Shown: positions 50,300 through 59,717, counted from the stretch's first letter. The stretch is 64,000 nucleotides of DNA from PALSA-693 sp963702305 (GCA_963702305.1 CAVPBX010000002.1:124001-188000); one strand, 5' to 3'. Translations and numbers: made by a program. The notes: generated from the sequence alone by a model not told the origin.

Positions 50300-52096
50300 A
50301 TGTCTGCCACCCCGCTTTCCGGTGCGGCCGCGGTCGGGCCCGACCACGCAGCCCAGCCCGACCGCTACAAATGGATCGCCCTGTCCAACACCACCCTCGG
50401 GGTGTTGATGGTCACCATCAACCAGTCGATCCTGCTGATCTCCCTGCCCGACATCTTCCGGGGCATCCACCTGGACCCCCTGCAACCCTCCAACACGTCC
50501 TACCTGCTGTGGATGCTCATGGGCTTCATGCTGGTCACCGCGGTGCTGGTGGTGAGCCTGGGTCGCGTCGGGGACATGTACGGCCGGGTCCGCATGTACA
50601 ACCTGGGTTTCGCGGTGTTCACCGTCTCGTCGGTACTGCTGTCGGTCAGCTGGATGAGCGGGGCCGGAGGGGCGCTGTGGATCATCCTCATACGGGTGGT
50701 GCAAGGCATCGGCGGGGCGTGCCTCTTCGCCAACTCGGGTGCCATCCTCACCGACGCCTTCCCCGAGCACGAACGGGGCAAGGCCCTCGGGATCAACGGC
50801 GTGGCCGCCGTGGGCGGGTCCTTTTTGGGGCTGATCCTGGGCGGGCTCCTGGCCCCGGTGGAGTGGCGTCTGGTGTTCCTGGTCTCGGTACCGTTCGGGC
50901 TGTTCGGCACCGTCTGGGCCTACCTGAAGCTCAAGGACAACGGCATGCGGACCCAGGCCTCGATCGACTGGGCCGGCAACGTGACCTTCGCCGTCGGGCT
51001 CATTTCCTTGTTGGCCGGGATGGTCTATGCCATCCAGCCCTACGGCCACCACACCATGGGGTGGACCAACCCGGCGGTGCTGGGCGCCATCTTCGGGGGA
51101 CTGGCCATCCTGGCCCTCTTCGTGTGGATCGAATTCCGCGTCGAGGATCCCATGTTCCGGCTCCGCCTCTTCCGCATCCGGGCCTTCACCGCGGGCAACG
51201 TGGCGGCCCTGCTCGGCGCCATGGGCCGGGGCGGCCTGCAGTTCGTGCTCATCATTTGGCTGCAGGGGATCTGGCTTCCCCTCCACGGGTACAGCTTCTC
51301 GCAGACCCCGTTGTGGGCCGGCATCTACATGGTGCCGCTGACGGTCGGCTTCCTGATCGCCGGGCCGGTATCGGGCATCCTGTCGGACCGCTACGGGTCG
51401 CGGCCGTTTGCCACTGCCGGGCTGCTGATCTCCGGCGCCAGCTTCCTGCTCCTCAACGCCCTCCCGATCGACTTCTCGTACCCGTGGTTCGCGGCGCTCA
51501 TCCTGCTGTGGGCCCTGGGGGCCGGCATGTTCTTCTCGCCCAATCAGGCCGGGGTGATGAACAGCCTGCCGCGCGACCAGCGGGGCGCCGGCGCGGGGAT
51601 GCTCAACACCTTCCAGAACTCCGCCAGCGTGCTGTCGATGGCGGTGTTCTTCACGGTGATCACCATCGGCCTGGCCTCCAGCCTGCCCAGCCACCTGTAC
51701 AACGGCTTGGTGGCTCAGGGGGTCCCGGTGAGCGCGGCCCACTCGGTCGCCTCGCTGCCGCCGATCGGCACCCTGTTCGCGGCCTTCCTCGGCGACAACG
51801 CCATCCAGCTGGAGCTGACCCGGATCGGCGTGCTGCACACCCTCCCCCACGCCCAGGCGGCCTACCTCACCGGGCGGCAGTTCTTCCCGCGCTTGATAGC
51901 CACACCGTTCGCGGACGGCCTCCATCTGGCCATGTACTTCGCGGCCCTGACCTCGTTGATCGCGGCGGTGGCGTCCCTCCTGCGGGGCGGGCGCTACATC
52001 CACACCGCGGAGCCGCTCGCTGAGGAGATCGGTGAGGGTCTCGCCGGCGCCGCGGTGGCCGCGGACAATGTGGCCGCCAGGGGGCTCAGCGGGTGA
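50300..52096 (+). CDS. MFS transporter, DHA2 (14-helix) drug-efflux type
   Basis: A 598-residue major-facilitator exporter with about 14 hydrophobic segments. The MFS loop motif is seen as GRVGDMYGRVRMYN and the DHA2 motif C region as GINGVAAVGGSFLGLILGGL. The cargo is unknown. ATG 50300 follows a 99-bp spacer from the divergent phosphatidyltransferase gene. The 3' end overlaps a MerR regulator gene by 4 bases, the usual pairing for an inducible efflux system. Confidence 0.9.
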   Translation: MSATPLSGAAAVGPDHAAQPDRYKWIALSNTTLGVLMVTINQSILLISLPDIFRGIHLDPLQPSNTSYLLWMLMGFMLVTAVLVVSLGRVGDMYGRVRMYNLGFAVFTVSSVLLSVSWMSGAGGALWIILIRVVQGIGGACLFANSGAILTDAFPEHERGKALGINGVAAVGGSFLGLILGGLLAPVEWRLVFLVSVPFGLFGTVWAYLKLKDNGMRTQASIDWAGNVTFAVGLISLLAGMVYAIQPYGHHTMGWTNPAVLGAIFGGLAILALFVWIEFRVEDPMFRLRLFRIRAFTAGNVAALLGAMGRGGLQFVLIIWLQGIWLPLHGYSFSQTPLWAGIYMVPLTVGFLIAGPVSGILSDRYGSRPFATAGLLISGASFLLLNALPIDFSYPWFAALILLWALGAGMFFSPNQAGVMNSLPRDQRGAGAGMLNTFQNSASVLSMAVFFTVITIGLASSLPSHLYNGLVAQGVPVSAAHSVASLPPIGTLFAAFLGDNAIQLELTRIGVLHTLPHAQAAYLTGRQFFPRLIATPFADGLHLAMYFAALTSLIAAVASLLRGGRYIHTAEPLAEEIGEGLAGAAVAADNVAARGLSG

Positions 52097-52656
52097 GGGC
52101 GACCGCGATCGCGGCCTCGGGCATCCCGGATTCAGGCGCCCCGGATTCAGGCGCCCCGGATTCAGGCGCCCCGGATTCAGGCGCCCCCGCCCCGACGACG
52201 CTGCTCGGCATCGGCCGGGCGGCCGTGGCCTGCGGCGTGTCGGAGCGGTCGTTGCGGTACTACCAGCAGATCGGGTTGTTGACCCCGTCCGGCCGCACCC
52301 CGGGCGGGCTGCGCCGCTATTCGGACGAGGACCTCGAACGGGTGCGGCGCATACGCGAGCTGCAATCGCTGCTCGGCCTCAACCTCGACGAGATCCGAGT
52401 GGTCCTCGACAACGACGACCGCCTGGCGCAGGTGCGGGCCGAGTACCGGTCCACCCGGACGGGTGTCGCCCGCCGCCGGGATCTCCTGCGCGAAGGCCTG
52501 GCCATCCATCAGGCCATGGCGGCCACCGTCGACGCCAAGCTGGCGGCCCTCACCCGTTTCCGCGCCGATGTCGAGGCCGCCATCGAGCGGGTCGAGGACC
52601 TGCGCGCCGAGCTCGAGCCCCGGGTGGCCGCGGCGCCGGCCGCGGTGGGGCGCTGA
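52093..52656 (+). CDS. MerR-family regulator coupled to the MFS exporter
   Basis: A 187-residue regulator. A variable N-terminus with PDSGA repeats (residues 13-31) precedes the MerR winged helix, LLGIGRAAVACGVSERSLRY to YQQIGLLTPSGRTPGGLRRY, and a dimerisation coiled coil (RRRDLLREGLAIHQAMAATV). Effector binding is presumably C-terminal or absent. GTG 52093 overlaps the exporter stop, so it probably autoregulates this operon and responds to the exporter cargo. Confidence 0.85.
   Translation: MRATAIAASGIPDSGAPDSGAPDSGAPDSGAPAPTTLLGIGRAAVACGVSERSLRYYQQIGLLTPSGRTPGGLRRYSDEDLERVRRIRELQSLLGLNLDEIRVVLDNDDRLAQVRAEYRSTRTGVARRRDLLREGLAIHQAMAATVDAKLAALTRFRADVEAAIERVEDLRAELEPRVAAAPAAVGR
52126..52185 (+). 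repeat. 15-bp perfect tandem repeats at the regulator N-terminus
   Basis: Four consecutive copies of CCGGATTCAGGCGCC starting at 52126, 52141, 52156 and 52171. They keep frame and encode PDSGA. Confidence 0.92.
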
Positions 52657-52685
52657 CCCCGGGCACCATCCAGCCCCCCGCTCCG

Positions 52686-53084
52686 TCAGGGACCGAGGTG
52701 CCAGCGCAGGTGGCCCCGGTTGTCGATCTCGACCACTTGGATCGGGCGGTCGGTCCCGTTGCCGGCCAGTTGGCAGACGAATTGCCAGCCGTCGCGCACC
52801 GGTTCGCTGGCCGGGCAGCGCACGTCCGGCGGCCGGGACGCCCCCTGCTGGGCCTGGATGCCCAAGGCCAGCTGCTGGGCCAGGTCCGGGCCGTGCAGGG
52901 CGTGGGGTGGGCTGTGGTCGAGGTCGCCGGCGCCCACCGCCACGCCGATGCCCACCAGGGCCACCAGGGCGATGGCGCCCGGCAGCCAATAGCCGCGACG
53001 CGGTCGCGGCACCGGCGCGGCGGGCGGCCGGGGATCGGCGTCGGGAGGACCGCTCGAGGTCATCCGCGGCAGGGTAGCGGCCAA
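52686..53084 (-). CDS. Membrane-anchored DUF4333-like protein
   Basis: A 132-residue protein: Pro/Arg-rich N-terminus, one transmembrane segment (GAIALVALVGIGVAVG), and an extracytoplasmic part with two cysteines (RCPASE and FVCQL), the layout of DUF4333-type secreted proteins with PVRDGWQFVCQL and IDNRGHLRW. It is convergent with the MerR gene and divergent from the NifU-like gene. Family assignment is tentative. Function unknown. Confidence 0.55.
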   Translation of the reverse strand: MAATLPRMTSSGPPDADPRPPAAPVPRPRRGYWLPGAIALVALVGIGVAVGAGDLDHSPPHALHGPDLAQQLALGIQAQQGASRPPDVRCPASEPVRDGWQFVCQLAGNGTDRPIQVVEIDNRGHLRWHLGP

Positions 53085-53137
53085 GGACCGGCCGATTGCC
53101 GGGGAGAACCTGGCAGAATGGGGGTCGGAGGTACACG

Positions 53138-53473
53138 ATGGCGACCGACAATGACGTGCTGAGCGATGACGACCGGGCCGTACGACTGGCCGAGCTCAAC
53201 GAGCTGATCGACTTGATCCGCCCGGCCGTGCAGGCCGACGGCGGGGACCTGGTGCTGGTCAGCGCCGACACCGAGTCGGGCGTGGTGGAGGTCCAGCTCC
53301 AAGGCTCGTGCAGCTCCTGCGCCATCAGCAGCACCACCCTGCAGGCCGGGGTGGAGCGGATCCTCACCGAGCGCCTCGACTGGGTGACCGAGGTCCTGGG
53401 CGGGGTGGACGAGGAGATCGACTACGAGACCAGCGCGGCGATGGGCCGCGGCGGCTACACCCCCAACTGGTAG
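53138..53473 (+). CDS. NifU C-terminal-domain Fe-S scaffold protein
   Basis: A 111-residue NifU-like protein. The scaffold motif is C58-x2-C61 in QGSCSSCAIS, with ADGGDLVLVSAD upstream. These small proteins carry an Fe-S cluster and pass it to apoproteins. ATG 53138 has a GGAG Shine-Dalgarno. A tRNA gene follows in the opposite direction. Confidence 0.92.
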   Translation: MATDNDVLSDDDRAVRLAELNELIDLIRPAVQADGGDLVLVSADTESGVVEVQLQGSCSSCAISSTTLQAGVERILTERLDWVTEVLGGVDEEIDYETSAAMGRGGYTPNW

Positions 53474-53541
53474 CCGGTCCGGCGGCGCCCTCGCGGCGCC
53501 ATCCACGGCGAGGGGCCCCGGGTAGCCCGGGGCCGTCGCTG

Positions 53542-53615
53542 TCGGGCGGGCGGGACTTGAACCCGCGGCCCCCAGACCCCCAGTCTGGTGCGCTACCAAA
53601 CTGCGCCACCGCCCG
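53542..53615 (-). tRNA. tRNA-Pro (anticodon GGG)
   Basis: The minus strand folds as a cloverleaf: acceptor CGGGCGG/CCGCCCG (53609-53615 and 53543-53549) with discriminator A, D stem GCGC/GCGC, anticodon stem CCAGA/TCTGG with loop CTGGGGG, anticodon GGG, and T arm GCGGG-TTCAAGT-CCCGC. CCA is not encoded. The gene decodes CCC and CCU proline codons. Confidence 0.95.
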
Positions 53616-53707
53616 GTGGGCCCCTCACCCTAGTACGGGGCCGGGGCGGCTGCGCAGTCCGATGGGCAGCCCGATACGGCAGCCCGATGGGCGCGGCAGC
53701 TCGCCGC

Positions 53708-53908
53708 TCAGAGATGCTTCGGGAGCCACTCGGCGAGCCAGTAGACGCGGTACACCATGTAGCCGGCCAGGGCCACCAGCATCACCTTGAAATGCCACGG
53801 CACCCCCTTGCGCGGTGCGGCCAGCACCTTGCCGCAGGTCGGGCACTGCCCGCCCGGATGCATGCTCTCGGGGTTCCAGAACTTGCTGCAATCGTCGCAC
53901 CAGGGCAC
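53708..53908 (-). CDS. Small zinc-ribbon membrane protein
   Basis: A 66-residue protein. The N-terminus has a zinc ribbon (WCDDCSKFW...CPTCGKVL) with four cysteines. A transmembrane segment (WHFKVMLVALAGYMVYRVYW) follows. GTG 53908 lies 14 bp after the SpoIIE gene stop and so appears to be its operon partner. Function unknown. Confidence 0.7.
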   Translation of the reverse strand: MPWCDDCSKFWNPESMHPGGQCPTCGKVLAAPRKGVPWHFKVMLVALAGYMVYRVYWLAEWLPKHL

Positions 53909-53922
53909 CGCGGCCGACCGGC

Positions 53923-55014
53923 TCAGACCCGGCGGACGGCCAGGATGGCCACGTCGTCGCTCAACGGCTCCGACGCGAAGTCCCGGGCCGCCTCCAGCAA
54001 CGTCTTGCACATGATGGTGGCGTCCTGGCCCGGATCGCGGCGGATGATGCCCGCGATGCGCTCCTCGCCGAAGATCTGCCCGCCGGAGCGGGCTTCGGCC
54101 AGGCCGTCCGTGTACAGCAGCAGCACGTCCCCGGCCGTCAGCGGCATCTCCCGCGAGTAGTACACCGCGGCGGGGTCCAGGGTGAGCAGCGGTCCGGTCG
54201 AGCGCAGGGCCCGCATTTCGGAGTCCTGCCAGAGCCAGGCCGCGGGATGGCCGGCGGAGGCGTGGCGCAGGGTGCCGGCCTCGGTGTCGAACACCACGAC
54301 GCACACCGACACCAGATCCTCGGGCCGGCCCGTGGTCGACAGCACCTGATTGAGCTCTTCGAGGGCCTGGGCCGGATCGCGGTAGGTCCGCAGGAAGGTC
54401 CGCAGCAGGTACTTGACCTGGAAGGCGGTGATGGACGGCTCGATGCCGTGGCCGGCCACGTCGCCGATGACGACCGCGATGCGGTGGTTGGCGGTGACGA
54501 ACACGTCGTAGAAGTCGCCCGCCATCATCCCGGTGCCCGGCTCGTACACCCGGCCCAGCTCGAATCCCTCGATGTGGGGCAGATCCTCCGGGGCCAGGCG
54601 GTCCGCCCAGCGCCGGGGGGCGAGCTCCTCCTGGGCCAGCACCTCCTCGGCGCGGCGTTCGAGCATGGCCCGATTCTCGGCCAGGCGGGCCTCGTCGAAG
54701 AACCGGGACGCGTACCGGATCGAGACCACCACCGGAATGCTCACCCCCAGCAGGGGCAGCTGATACCACGCCGACTTGGACAGCGACGCCACCGCCAGGC
54801 CGACGGTGAGGACCGCGTACAGCAGGGCCGTGTGCAGGTCCTTGTCGAAGGCGGCCCGGGCCAACTCGGTGGCGTCGCGGCCGTGCGACGACGAGGCGGT
54901 CTCGGCTTCGATGCGTCGGGCCGCCCGGGCGAGGCGGGACGCTGCCCTCCCCCACAGGGCGGCCGCGATCGCACAGAACACCGCCGCGGCCGCCAGCCAC
55001 GGCTGGGTGAACAT
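53923..55014 (-). CDS. SpoIIE-type PP2C serine/threonine phosphatase, membrane-anchored
   Basis: A 363-residue protein with hydrophobic segments at the N-terminus (about residues 5-22 and 65-98) and a PP2C/SpoIIE domain from about 140: MMAGDFYDVF and GDVAGHGIEP are metal-binding motifs, followed by HASAGHPAAWLW, LLLYTDGLAEA and DDVAILAVR. There is no clear sensor domain. Such phosphatases often act on anti-anti-sigma factors; no partner kinase is in the window. Tandem repeats lie between it and der. Confidence 0.9.
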   Translation of the reverse strand: MFTQPWLAAAAVFCAIAAALWGRAASRLARAARRIEAETASSSHGRDATELARAAFDKDLHTALLYAVLTVGLAVASLSKSAWYQLPLLGVSIPVVVSIRYASRFFDEARLAENRAMLERRAEEVLAQEELAPRRWADRLAPEDLPHIEGFELGRVYEPGTGMMAGDFYDVFVTANHRIAVVIGDVAGHGIEPSITAFQVKYLLRTFLRTYRDPAQALEELNQVLSTTGRPEDLVSVCVVVFDTEAGTLRHASAGHPAAWLWQDSEMRALRSTGPLLTLDPAAVYYSREMPLTAGDVLLLYTDGLAEARSGGQIFGEERIAGIIRRDPGQDATIMCKTLLEAARDFASEPLSDDVAILAVRRV

Positions 55015-55074
55015 GGGTCAAACGCTACTCGACCGCCGCCCGGTAATCCGTACTCGACCGCAGGCCGCCGGGCA

Positions 55075-55153
55075 CCTGGGCTCGACCGTGACTGGGCTCG
55101 ACCGTGACTGGGCTCGACCGTGACTGGGCTCGACCGCTACTGGACTCGACCGT
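55075..55153. repeat. 16-bp tandem array between der and the SpoIIE gene
   Basis: Units of the form GACTGGGCTCGACCGT at 55090, 55106 and 55122, with a partial unit at 55075 and a diverged one at 55138. Degenerate ACTCGACCG copies continue left to about 55026. It fills the spacer just downstream of the der stop. Confidence 0.85.
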
Positions 55154-55156
55154 TAC

Positions 55157-56503
55157 TCAGGTGGATCGGCGGCGCACCCGGAACACCAGCGGCGTGGGTC
55201 CGAAGCCGAAGTGCTCCCGGATGCGGCGCTCCAGGTAGCGGAGGTACGGGGCCGGGACGGTCTTGGTGGCAAAAAGGGTAAACGTCGGGGGATCGGTGGC
55301 GCCCTGGGTCGCATACAGGATCCGGCCGCCCGGCGACCGGTGGGCGGCCTGGGCTTCGGTCAGCACCCGGTTGAGCTCCCCGGTCGCCACCCGCCGCTGC
55401 GACGCCGACAACGACGCCTGCAACGCCGGGTACAGCTTGTGCACCCCCAGGCCCGTGCGGGCGCTGACCTTGAGCACCGGGGCGTAGGCCAGGAAGCCGA
55501 GCCGGTCCTCGAGGTCCTCGACCACCTGGCGGCGTTGCTCGGCGTCGAGGAGCTCCCACTTGTTGAGGACGAGCACCACCGGGTTGCCGGCGGCGTCGAC
55601 CCGTTCGGCCAGGCGCTGGTCCTGGCGGGTGATCCCGGCGGTGGCGTCGATGACCAGCAGGGCGGCGTGGGCCCGGTCCAGCGCCTGCAACGCCCGCACC
55701 AGCGAGTAGTACTCGGCGCCCTCGGCCTCCCGGGCCCGCCGGCGCATCCCGGCGGTGTCGATGAAGCGCACGTCGCCGTCGGGGGTCGACACCAGGGTGT
55801 CGATGCTGTCGCGCGTGGTCCCCGGCAGGTCGTGCACCACGGAGCGCTCGTCGCCGATGAGGCGGTTGAACAGGGTGGACTTGCCCACATTGGGCCGGCC
55901 CACAATGGCGACCGACGGCACCCGCACCTCACCGCTGGCGTCGGCCGTCCCGTCGCCGCCGGCCTCGTCGGCGGGATCGGGCGGCAGGCGGGCGACCACC
56001 TCGTCGAGGAGGTCGCCGGTCCCCCGCCCGTGCAGGGCGCTCACCGGGAACGGATCCCCGAGCCCCAGCCGGGCGAAATCCCAGGCATCGACTTCACGGC
56101 TGTCGCCGTCGACCTTGTTGGCCACCACCAGCGTGGGACGACCCAGCCGGCGCAGCAGGGCAGCCACTCGGGCGTCTTCCTCGGTGACGCCGACGGTGGT
56201 ATCGACCACCAGCAACACCACGGTGGCCTGGGCGATCGCCCGTTCCGACTGCGAGCTTACCTGCCGGTCGAGGGTGTCGCCGGCCGCCAGCCAGCCGCCG
56301 GTGTCCACGATGGTGAACTCCCGGCCGGCCCATTCGCTGTCGAGCAGCTTGCGGTCCCGGGTGACGCCCGGTTTCTCCTCCACGATGGCCTCGCGCCGGC
56401 CGACGATGCGGTTGACGAGGGTGCTCTTGCCGACGTTGGGCCGGCCCACCACCGCCACCACCGGACGCGCGGTCGCGGTGACCGCGGGGCTCGGCCCTTT
56501 CAC
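55157..56503 (-). CDS. der: GTPase Der (EngA), ribosome assembly
   Basis: A 448-residue double GTPase. Two complete G domains: G1 GRPNVGKS at 20-27 and again near residue 203, DTGG and DTAG for G3, NKVD and NKWE for G4. A C-terminal KH-like domain follows (TFTLFATKTVPAPYLRYLER). Der works in late 50S assembly. It overlaps the DUF512 radical SAM gene start region by 4 bases, a neighbour seen in many bacteria. Confidence 0.97.
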   Translation of the reverse strand: MKGPSPAVTATARPVVAVVGRPNVGKSTLVNRIVGRREAIVEEKPGVTRDRKLLDSEWAGREFTIVDTGGWLAAGDTLDRQVSSQSERAIAQATVVLLVVDTTVGVTEEDARVAALLRRLGRPTLVVANKVDGDSREVDAWDFARLGLGDPFPVSALHGRGTGDLLDEVVARLPPDPADEAGGDGTADASGEVRVPSVAIVGRPNVGKSTLFNRLIGDERSVVHDLPGTTRDSIDTLVSTPDGDVRFIDTAGMRRRAREAEGAEYYSLVRALQALDRAHAALLVIDATAGITRQDQRLAERVDAAGNPVVLVLNKWELLDAEQRRQVVEDLEDRLGFLAYAPVLKVSARTGLGVHKLYPALQASLSASQRRVATGELNRVLTEAQAAHRSPGGRILYATQGATDPPTFTLFATKTVPAPYLRYLERRIREHFGFGPTPLVFRVRRRST

Positions 56504-57893
56504 CGGGCACCGACGGGCGCCAGGTTGCGACGCGTCGGGGTGTGAGGGCGCAGGGCGGCCCGCAGGGCGGCCCCGTCGGCCGGCACCACCTCTACCGCCC
56601 GCGGCAGGTCCTCGGGTCCCAGTCCGTCGAGGAAGCGGCCGCCGGACAGGCAGACGTCCGGCAGCAGGTAGCGGCGCAGCCTCGGGGCCCGGGCCAGCAC
56701 CGGGATGAGGTCGGCGCCGGTCAGCAGGCCGGCCACCCCGATGTTGCCGCCGAAAAAACCGTTGGGCACGGCCAGCACCTCGGCCTCCGGGTCGACGGCG
56801 GCGACCAGCGGCCGCAGCACCTCGGCCCCGTAGGCTCCCGTCAGGATGGTGACCGGGGCGCCGGCGCTCGGCCGCAGCACCACCTGGCCGGGGGCCCGCG
56901 GTGCCCGGTAGCCGCTCGCGGGGGCGCCGTCGACGGACTGGAAGAATCCGCCCGGCCCGCCCGCCGGGGCGTCGTGGCGTCCGTGGAAGCGCGCTTCGAA
57001 GGCGCGGGCCATGCCGACGCCGTTGTCGTGCTGAGCGATCGCCCCGTAGGTCGACAATTGGGGAAAGACCGGCCGGCCAGCAGGTAGTACTCGTCGGAGG
57101 CGTACACCAGGTGCCGGCCGAGCGCGGCCAGGAAGGTGGCCTGCCAGTCCTCCACCAGGTCGACCACGTGGCGGGCCTCGTCGAGGGTGTGCGGTCGCAT
57201 GGCCCCCTCGACGTTGTACTTGCTCACCCCCAGCGGCACGCACGCCACGCTGGCGAGGTCCGGGTAGCGGTCGAGCACGCCGGCGAGGGTGTCGTCGAGG
57301 ATGAGCCCGTCGTTGACCCCCGGGCACACGACCACCTGACCGTGGACCTCGATGCCGTGGTCGAGCAGGGCGCGCAGCCATCGCAGGCTGGTGGCGCCGC
57401 GCCGGTTGCGCAACATACGGGCCCGGACCTCGGGGTCGGTGGCGTGGATGCTCACCCACAACGGCGACAGGCCTTCGGTCACCACCCGTTCCAGGTCCGC
57501 CTCGGTGAAGCGGGTGAGGGTGGTGAAGTTGCCGTACAGGAAGGACAGGCGGTAGTCGTCGTCCCGGGTGTACAGGCTGCGCCGCAGGCCTTTGGGCAGC
57601 TGGTGGATAAAGCAGAACTCGCAGTGGTTGTCGCAGGTGCGGACCCGATCGAACAGGGCCGCGTCGACCTCGAGGCCGAGCGGCTCGCCGCCGGCTCGGG
57701 TCACGGTGGTGGTGTGCTCGAGGCCGCCCCGGCGCACGTCGAGCTCCAGCTCGGCCTGGTCGGCGAGCAACTGATATTCGATGATGTCTCGGGGGAGCTG
57801 GCCGTCCATGGCGAGGATCTCGTCGCCGGGAAGTAAGCCGGCCCGGGCAGCCGGTGACCCTGGGGCCACCGCTACCACGCGGGGCAGGGACAT
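56500..57893 (-). CDS. DUF512 radical SAM protein with PDZ-like domain, one frameshift
   Basis: A PDZ-like N-terminal segment (VAVAPGSPAARAGLLPGDEI) precedes a radical SAM domain with CDNHCEFCFIHQLPKGLRRS as the cluster motif (CxxxCxxC-like) and LYGNFTTLTRF. The DUF512 C-terminal part ends at 56500. The frame breaks near 57068-57078: LLAGR in one frame continues as GRPVFPQLSTYGAIAQHDNG in the next. Adding one CCGG unit to the GGCCGGCC run restores the frame, indicating a 4-base slippage deletion or assembly error. Reaction unknown. The family commonly neighbours der. Confidence 0.82.
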
Positions 57894-57986
57894 AGCCCGG
57901 ACAGGTTACTGCCCTGCGGGCGGTCCGCAGGCTCGGGGCCGGTAGACCGAGCGGCCGATCCCGTGTTGGGCCGATACCTTGATGTG

Positions 57987-59036
57987 ATGGACGTCGACCG
58001 GGTGCTGTTGGCTTCCCCTCGCGGCTTTTGCGCCGGGGTGGAGATGGCCATCAAATCGCTGGCCTGGATGACCCGGGTGTTCGAGCCGCCGGTGTACTGC
58101 TACCACGAGATCGTCCACAACCGGGTGGTGGTGGACCGCTTCCGGGAGCTCGGGGTGGTGTTCGTCGACGACGTGGCCGAGGTGCCCGACGGCGCCCCCC
58201 TCATGCTGTCCGCCCACGGGTCGCCGCCCGCGGTGGTCGAGGCGGCCCGGGCGCGCGGCGGGGCCGTTGTCAACGCGGTGTGCCCGCTGGTCCGAAAGGT
58301 GCACCACGAGGTCAAGCTCCGGGCCGGCAAGGGCTATTCGATCGTCTACGTGGGCCATCAGGGCCACCAGGAGGCCATCGGCACCGCCGCGGTCGCCCCT
58401 GAGGCGGTGCACCGCATCGAGCACCTGGAGGAGCTGGAAGCCTTGCCCGATCCCGGCGGTCCGGTCGCCTTCCTGGCCCAGACCACCCTGGCGGTCGACG
58501 AGTGGGAGGCCCTGCTGGAGGCGGCCAAGGCCCGGTGGCCGGACCTGTGGGTCCCCGGCACCTCCGACCTGTGCTTTGCCACCACCAACCGCCAGACCGC
58601 GCTCAAGGCCATTGCCAGCCGCTGCCAGGTGGTGGTGGTCATCGGGTCGGCCAACTCGTCCAACACCCGCGCCCTCGAACGCACCGCCGCCACGGCTGGT
58701 TGTGACCGGGTGCTGCGGGTCAACGAGGCGGCCGAGCTGCCGGCCGACCTGGCCGGCACCGTCGGCGTGATCGCCGGAGCGTCGGCTCCCGAGGAGCTGG
58801 TGCAGGCGGTGGTGGCACGGTTGGCTCCCCGCGGCGGCGTGGAGGAAGTGCGCGCCGTCGACGAGGACGAGTACTTCCCGCTCCCCCGCGAGCTGCGCGA
58901 TGCCGTCCGGCATCTGGCCGCGGCCGCCGCGGTGGTCGGCCTGGCGCCCGGCGGCGACCCCACCGCCGGCGGGGTCGCCCTCCCCGACGACCGGGAGCTG
59001 TCGGCGTCGGTGGCCTTGGCCGGATTGACCCGCTAG
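57987..59036 (+). CDS. ispH: 4-hydroxy-3-methylbut-2-enyl diphosphate reductase IspH
   Basis: A 349-residue [4Fe-4S] enzyme completing the MEP isoprenoid pathway. The three cluster cysteines are C14 in RGFCAGV, Cys in NAVCPLV and Cys in SDLCFATTN; HEIVHN, SAHGSPP and the GSANSSNT loop bind the diphosphate. ATG 57987 is taken as start; earlier in-frame starts give only a short non-conserved extension. It is divergent from the DUF512 gene. Confidence 0.96.
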   Translation: MDVDRVLLASPRGFCAGVEMAIKSLAWMTRVFEPPVYCYHEIVHNRVVVDRFRELGVVFVDDVAEVPDGAPLMLSAHGSPPAVVEAARARGGAVVNAVCPLVRKVHHEVKLRAGKGYSIVYVGHQGHQEAIGTAAVAPEAVHRIEHLEELEALPDPGGPVAFLAQTTLAVDEWEALLEAAKARWPDLWVPGTSDLCFATTNRQTALKAIASRCQVVVVIGSANSSNTRALERTAATAGCDRVLRVNEAAELPADLAGTVGVIAGASAPEELVQAVVARLAPRGGVEEVRAVDEDEYFPLPRELRDAVRHLAAAAAVVGLAPGGDPTAGGVALPDDRELSASVALAGLTR

Positions 59037-59159
59037 CCCGCCATTCGGCCGGGGTGGTCCCGACCCGTCGTACGCCGGGTGCCGGATGCGCGTCCGGTCG
59101 AATACCCCTAAGCTGGAGGTGCCACCGGCCGTCGAGCCGGTCCGAACCAAAGTGATGGC

Positions 59160-59717
59160 ATGCGCGGGCAGCACAGCCGGAAGAAGTCGAGAGGGGCAGG
59201 TCTCGGAGGCCCGCTGATGGTGGCCGTCTTAGTGGCGGCCGGGGTCGGCGGATGGTGGTGGCACTCCTCGCAGTCCCCGTCATCGACGGCGTCCGCCGGC
59301 ACCGTATCGACGACCGCCGTCACCTTCCGGCCGGTCGCGCCGACCCTGTCGGCGCCCTCGACGACGGCCGCGCCGGTGCCGCCGCCGACGTCGGTGCCGC
59401 CGAAGCGGTCGTCGGTCGCTCCGGCGACGACCGTCGCGGTGGGGCCGCCGATCAAGACGGCAGGCTCGTACACCTACACGGTGGCCGCGGGGACGCCGGT
59501 CACGGTGGTGGCCGTGAACCGGTGCTGGATCCAGGCCCGCACCTCCGCCAACGGGCGCATCCTGGCGGACGTCATCCTCCAACCGGGTCGGACGATGTCG
59601 TTCCCGTCACCCGTGTGGCTGCGGATCGGAGACCCGACAAACGCCAAGGTGATGGCGGGCCCGACAGCCCTCCAGTTGCCCGTACTGGCCGGGAATCTCA
59701 ACATCATCACGCCCTGA
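59160..59717 (+). CDS. Membrane protein with C-terminal DUF4115-like domain
   Basis: A 185-residue protein. A basic cytoplasmic N-terminus and a transmembrane helix (GPLMVAVLVAAGVGGWWW) are followed by a Ser/Thr/Pro-rich linker and the domain SYTYTVAAGTPVTVVAVNRC to WLRIGDPTNAKVMAGPTALQ. That domain resembles the end of the protein at 38429-39661 and the DUF4115 end of RodZ. Function unknown. Its last 110 bp overlap the end of the minus-strand aminotransferase frame. Confidence 0.6.
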   Translation: MRGQHSRKKSRGAGLGGPLMVAVLVAAGVGGWWWHSSQSPSSTASAGTVSTTAVTFRPVAPTLSAPSTTAAPVPPPTSVPPKRSSVAPATTVAVGPPIKTAGSYTYTVAAGTPVTVVAVNRCWIQARTSANGRILADVILQPGRTMSFPSPVWLRIGDPTNAKVMAGPTALQLPVLAGNLNIITP

